A stretch of DNA of 64,000 nt from UBA3792 sp964426415 (GTDB lineage: Bacteria; Bacillota; Clostridia; Christensenellales; CAG-138). The stretch is from the NCBI GenBank assembly GCA_964426415.1, contig CAYRQM010000004.1, positions 1 to 64,000 of the forward strand, in the 5' to 3' direction. Below, in pieces: positions 60,643 through 64,000 of the stretch (position 1 is the stretch's first letter; every line of letters begins with the position of its first letter). The notes beneath the pieces were generated by a model, which ran no database searches, was not told the DNA's origin, and saw only the letters and a list, made by a program, of their open reading frames with translations. The position numbers and the translations under genes are program-made.

Positions 60643-61560
60643 ATGAACAAACCGACATTGCTGATTATGGCAGCAGGCATGGGCAGCCGCTTTGGCGGGC
60701 TGAAGCAGATTGAGCCGATTGACGAGCGGGATCAGGTCATTTTGGATTACTCCATCTATGACGCGATGCGCGCCGGCTTTTCCAAGGTCGTCTGCATCAT
60801 CAAAAAAGAGATGGAAGCCGATTTTGAGGCGCGCATCGGCAAGCGGATTCGCCCCCATGTGACGCTGCAATACGCGTTCCAGACGATGGACGCGCTGCCC
60901 GACGGGTTTGCGATTCCCGAGGGCCGCGTCAAGCCTTGGGGCACCGCCCACGCCATCCTGTGCGCAAAGCCGTATCTGGACGGCCCCTTCGCAGTGCTGA
61001 ACGCCGACGACTTCTACGGCGCCGACGCGTTCACCAAAATTTACAAGTTCCTCGACGCGCCCCACGACGACAACGAATACGCCATGGTGGGCTATGAGCT
61101 GGGCAACACCCTGTCCGATTACGGCTCGGTGGCACGCGGCGTTTGCAAAGTGGGCGCCGACGGCAAGCTGGTGGCGCTTGAAGAACGCCTCAAAATCGAA
61201 AAGCGCGACGGCGCGGCGGCGTTCACCGAGGACGACGGCAAAACGTATACGCCCTTGGCGCTGGACACCACCGTGTCCATGAACCTGTTTGGGCTGCAGC
61301 GCAGCGTGCTGGACGAATTCGAAGCGCGCTTTCCTGCATTCCTTGCGGAAAACCTGCCCGTCAATCCGATGAAGTGCGAATACCTGCTGCCGCGTGTGCT
61401 GGACACGCTGATGCAGGAGGGCAAAATCTCCATTCAGGTGCTGACCACGTCGGCACGTTGGCACGGCGTAACCAACCGTCCCGACCTGCCCATTCTCAAG
61501 GACGCCATCCGTGCGATGAAGGCGGCGGGGCAATATCCCGACGATCTTTGGGCAAAATGA
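60643..61560 (+). CDS. Sugar-phosphate nucleotidyltransferase-like protein
   Basis: 305 aa; AAGGAGAAAC precedes ATG 60643. The nucleotidyltransferase start LIMAAGMGSRFGGLKQIEPI is followed by VLNADDFYG (metal Asp) and the WGTAHAILCA segment. The second half differs from glucose-1-phosphate enzymes, so the sugar is unclear. Its stop overlaps the KamB-like start (ATGA), so the two genes are coupled. Confidence 0.85.
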   Translation: MNKPTLLIMAAGMGSRFGGLKQIEPIDERDQVILDYSIYDAMRAGFSKVVCIIKKEMEADFEARIGKRIRPHVTLQYAFQTMDALPDGFAIPEGRVKPWGTAHAILCAKPYLDGPFAVLNADDFYGADAFTKIYKFLDAPHDDNEYAMVGYELGNTLSDYGSVARGVCKVGADGKLVALEERLKIEKRDGAAAFTEDDGKTYTPLALDTTVSMNLFGLQRSVLDEFEARFPAFLAENLPVNPMKCEYLLPRVLDTLMQEGKISIQVLTTSARWHGVTNRPDLPILKDAIRAMKAAGQYPDDLWAK

Positions 61561-62528
61561 ATCTGTTCACGCTCGTACAACCGTATCCCGTCGTGTCGTT
61601 TGTCGGCATGTGCAAGAACGCGGGCAAAACCACGGCGTTGCTGCGCGTATTAAAAGGGTATCGGGGCACGGGCGTTTCCCTTGCGCTGACGTCCATCGGA
61701 CGGGACGGCGAGGCGCGCGACGTGGCGACCGACACGCCCAAGCCCACCATCGCGGTGGAGGCGGGCACGCTGTTTGCCACCACCACGCATCTGCTTGCCG
61801 CGTCGGACGTCACCAAAGAGATCGTGGACGCCACACCGTTTGGCACGCCCTTGGGCAATGTGGTGCTGGTGCGCGCAAAAAGCGCAGGACACGTCGCACT
61901 GTGCGGCCCGTCGCTCAAAGAGCAGCAGGCGGACGTTGCACAGCGGTTCTTCCGACTGGGCGCGACGCGCATCCTCATCGACGGTGCGATTTCGCGCCGT
62001 TCCATTGCGACGCCGGACGTGTGCGACGCGTTGGTGCTTTCCACGGGCGCATCGCTTTGCCCCGATCTTGAAACGGTCGTGGCGGAAACGGCGGCGGCAG
62101 CATCGCTTTTGACCTTGCCGCGCTGCGCGAGCTTTGCGGCATTGCCGTCCAAGCGCTATGCGGCGCTTCACGATGCGGTGTTCGAAACGGACGACGGGGC
62201 GGAGGCGTTGACGCTTTTGCAGGGCGGCGCATCGGCGCTTTGTATGCGCGGCGCGGTGACCGACGCCCGCGTACAGCCGTTGCTGCGGCTGCCAAAAATG
62301 CGGCGCGTCCTTTGCGTCGAGGACGGCAGCAAGGTGTTTTTGTCCCGCGAGATGGTGCAAAAGCTGTCGCTTTGCGGGTTTGTTTTGGAATCGTTTACCA
62401 CCATGCGCCTGCTGGCGGTGACGGTAGACCCAATCTCTGCATACGGGGCGCATTTCGACGCGCTTTTGCTTCAAAATGCCATGCAGCAAGCGGTGGACGT
62501 GCCCGTATTGGATGTGATGAGGGAGTGA
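61557..62528 (+). CDS. KamB-like aminomutase-reactivase subunit
   Basis: 323 aa. A P-loop GMCKNAGKTT (about residues 19-28) follows FTLVQPYPVVSFV. Further LTSIGRDGE and RILIDGAISRRS segments match the KamB/OrY-type subunit of reactivating factors for B12-dependent lysine 5,6- or ornithine 4,5-aminomutase. It overlaps the preceding stop. A MutS-like KamC-type gene follows two bases later. In lysine-fermenting Clostridia, kamB and kamC precede kamDE; here a lipoprotein gene follows instead. The assignment is from pattern memory. Confidence 0.7.
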   Translation: MNLFTLVQPYPVVSFVGMCKNAGKTTALLRVLKGYRGTGVSLALTSIGRDGEARDVATDTPKPTIAVEAGTLFATTTHLLAASDVTKEIVDATPFGTPLGNVVLVRAKSAGHVALCGPSLKEQQADVAQRFFRLGATRILIDGAISRRSIATPDVCDALVLSTGASLCPDLETVVAETAAAASLLTLPRCASFAALPSKRYAALHDAVFETDDGAEALTLLQGGASALCMRGAVTDARVQPLLRLPKMRRVLCVEDGSKVFLSREMVQKLSLCGFVLESFTTMRLLAVTVDPISAYGAHFDALLLQNAMQQAVDVPVLDVMRE

Positions 62529-62530
62529 GC

Positions 62531-63898
62531 ATGGAGCTTTCGTACGCCCAACAACAGCAGATTGGCTTGCGCTACGTCTTGGACGCGTTGGAGCCCGTGT
62601 CGCCTTACGGCGCGGAGCAAAAGCGGCTTCTTGAGGCGGCGTCGCCCACGCAGCGGACGTCGTTGGAGCAGTCCCTGCTTCGCACGCAAGCGGCGGTGCA
62701 GCATCCCGCACCCAACGCGCTGCTGCGGGCACTGATGGGCTTTTTCGAGGTGCGCGGCTCGCTCAAGGCGGTGGAATCGCGTACCGCCACGGACGTCGAT
62801 TTTTTCGAATGGAAGCGGTTTTTGCTGCAGCTTGGCACGCTGTCCAAAGCGTGCGAAGCGTACCAAGATCGGGAGGTACTTTGCGGCTTGTGCCTTTCGG
62901 CGCTTTCAGAGCCGCTTGCGCTGCTCGACCCTGACAAGACCGGAACGCCCGCGTTTTCCGTCAGCAGCACAGGCAACCCACGCCTTTTTGCGCTTCGGCA
63001 ACAAAAGCGCACCATGGATCCAAACGACGCGGGGTGGACGCAGCTTGTGGCGCAGGAGGCGGCAGAGGAGGAACGGGTGCGGCAGTCGCTTGCCCAAGCG
63101 CTTGCGCCTTGGTGCGACGCCGTGCGAACGCGCTGCGACGCCATCGGCACGCTGGACTTGACCTTTGCGAAGGCGGCGCTTGCCCGTCGCTTTGGCGGCA
63201 CGTTTCCGACGCTGACCGCGCACACGCTTGCCATGGAGGCGGGCAAAAACCCCATGCTGGCGGATGCTTGGGCACGAAACGGGGTGCCGTTTACACCGGT
63301 TTCCATCGCGCCAAAGATGGGCAGCACCGTCATCACGGGCGCGAACATGGGCGGCAAGAGCGTCGCCATCAAGACGTTGGCGCTGAATGTGCTGCTGGTG
63401 CATTTGGGACTGTTTCCCATTGCGCGGGCGTTTGCAACGCCGCTGTTTTCGCATTTGCTGCTGTCCGATACGCAAGAGGACGGGCGGCAAGGGCTTTCCA
63501 GCTTTGGCAAAGAAATCCAAGCGCTGAATGAAGCTGCCGCGTTTGCAGCGGACGGCTTGACGCTGGCGCTGTTCGACGAGCCTGCCCGCAGCACCAATCC
63601 CGAGGAGGGCAAGCAGCTTGTTTGCGGCGCGGTGCGCTGGTTCGATCGGCAAAACGCCATGGCGCTGTTTGCCACCCACTACGACGGCGTGAGCCGTTAC
63701 GCATCGCGGCACTATCGCATTATGGGGCTGCAGGACGACGCACAGGACGACGCGGATGCGCTGCCCGACCGCATCGACCATCGGCTGTGCCTTGTCGATC
63801 CCAACGCGCCCGTCCCCCGTGACGCCATTCGCATTGCGGCGCTGCTGGGGCTGAACGGCGACATTTTAGACGAAGTTTATCAAATCAAAGAGAGGTAA
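62531..63898 (+). CDS. KamC-like MutS-family reactivase ATPase
   Basis: 455 aa from ATG 62531. A MutS-like ATPase core is present: Walker A GANMGGKSVAIKT, Q-loop region, LALFDEPARSTNPEEG (Walker B) and FATHYDGVS. No mismatch-binding N-terminal domain or DNA clamp is present, and the length is too short for MutS1/MutS2. Such proteins are the MutS-like subunit of aminomutase reactivases. With KamB it should exchange damaged cobalamin. The target enzyme is not in this window. Confidence 0.72.
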   Translation: MELSYAQQQQIGLRYVLDALEPVSPYGAEQKRLLEAASPTQRTSLEQSLLRTQAAVQHPAPNALLRALMGFFEVRGSLKAVESRTATDVDFFEWKRFLLQLGTLSKACEAYQDREVLCGLCLSALSEPLALLDPDKTGTPAFSVSSTGNPRLFALRQQKRTMDPNDAGWTQLVAQEAAEEERVRQSLAQALAPWCDAVRTRCDAIGTLDLTFAKAALARRFGGTFPTLTAHTLAMEAGKNPMLADAWARNGVPFTPVSIAPKMGSTVITGANMGGKSVAIKTLALNVLLVHLGLFPIARAFATPLFSHLLLSDTQEDGRQGLSSFGKEIQALNEAAAFAADGLTLALFDEPARSTNPEEGKQLVCGAVRWFDRQNAMALFATHYDGVSRYASRHYRIMGLQDDAQDDADALPDRIDHRLCLVDPNAPVPRDAIRIAALLGLNGDILDEVYQIKER

Positions 63899-63903
63899 TC
63901 CTT

Positions 63904-64000
63904 ATGAAGAAATCCATCGTTGCATGGCTGCTGATCGCCGCATTGGCGGTTTGCGGGTTTGCGTGCAGCAAGCAAGACACGCCCGACACGCCGTCGGACG
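63904..64000 (+). CDS. Lipoprotein, 3' partial
   Basis: Starts six bases after the KamC-like gene with AGAGGT upstream. The signal peptide ends in GFAC and is followed by SKQDTPDTPSD, a typical linker. The gene runs out of the window at its 32nd codon. Function cannot be told. Confidence 0.7.
   Translation, partial: MKKSIVAWLLIAALAVCGFACSKQDTPDTPSD

Noticed and set aside
62531..63898. DNA mismatch repair MutS or MutS2
   Set aside because: The protein is 455 aa, lacks the mismatch-recognition and Smr domains, and follows a KamB-like gene.

Overview
The window looks like part of the chromosome of a GC-rich, endospore-forming Gram-positive member of the Clostridia, probably an uncultured gut species. 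The evidence is spmA/spmB spore-maturation genes, a T-box leader before pheST, lipobox lipoproteins, MsmX-type sugar import, FeoA-FeoB with its Cys-rich partner, several TTG/GTG starts with strong Shine-Dalgarno sites, and sortase-like LAKTG surface proteins. A 100-N scaffold gap at 41527-41626 suggests a draft or metagenome-derived assembly. No phage, transposase, CRISPR array or rRNA was seen.

Layout. 1-1.1 kb: 3' part of a DA1-like zinc peptidase. 1.4 kb: tRNA-Arg(CCG) with an excellent promoter. 1.7-6.3 kb: a decaying stretch with a split lipoprotein gene, an ABC ATPase with no permease, a frameshifted CARDB-like exported protein, a truncated lipoprotein paralogue, a HEPN-like fragment and an ATPase 3' remnant. 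6.5-9.1 kb: TetR regulator, non-coding palindromic DNA, a coiled-coil protein and an HdeD-like membrane protein. 9.2-11.1 kb (minus): ABC ATPase, ABC permease and YtrA-type GntR operon with a palindromic operator on its promoter. 11.3-12.9 kb: a redox cluster of TlpA-like lipoprotein, a 48-aa CXXC membrane protein and a 4Fe-4S membrane protein. 13.0-15.1 kb: two G3E GTPases, one with a His/Asp/Glu-rich loop and one fused to a YcgQ-like domain.

15.4-25.4 kb is a carbohydrate-use locus: secreted GH53 endo-galactanase, GH13 lipoprotein, a GH53 enzyme without signal peptide, then a binding protein, two permeases and an ATPase for oligosaccharide import. It resembles ganSPQ-ganB systems for beta-1,4-galactan, with a possible maltodextrin role from the GH13 enzyme. 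25.5-38.2 kb is mostly housekeeping: M18 aminopeptidase, a lipoprotein, HerA/YjgR ATPase, spmAB, a class B PBP, murG, an RNA methyltransferase with HEAT repeats, metG and tatD.

38.3-46.6 kb holds two large wall-associated proteins: a CxxC-repeat protein (interrupted by the gap) and a 5'-nucleotidase/metallophosphatase. Both have cohesin-like and FIVAR-like regions and a LAKTGE-membrane-anchor C-terminus. 47.1-49.7 kb: FeoA-FeoB fusion plus Cys-rich partner. 49.7-54.1 kb: T-box, pheS, pheT, nadE. 54.2-57.9 kb: N-acyl-D-amino-acid deacylase, M20 peptidase, WYL regulator. 58.0-64.0 kb: small membrane protein, HAD phosphatase, DUF2156 protein, nitroreductase, nucleotidyltransferase, a KamB/KamC-like aminomutase-reactivase pair and the start of a lipoprotein gene.

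Dispersed palindromic repeats occur at about 7.7, 15.1 and 46.9 kb, and arrays of mini-hairpins separated by ATTTCAY/RTGAAAT occur at about 1.6 and 46.65 kb. Gene identities come from motifs and general family knowledge; no database search was run.
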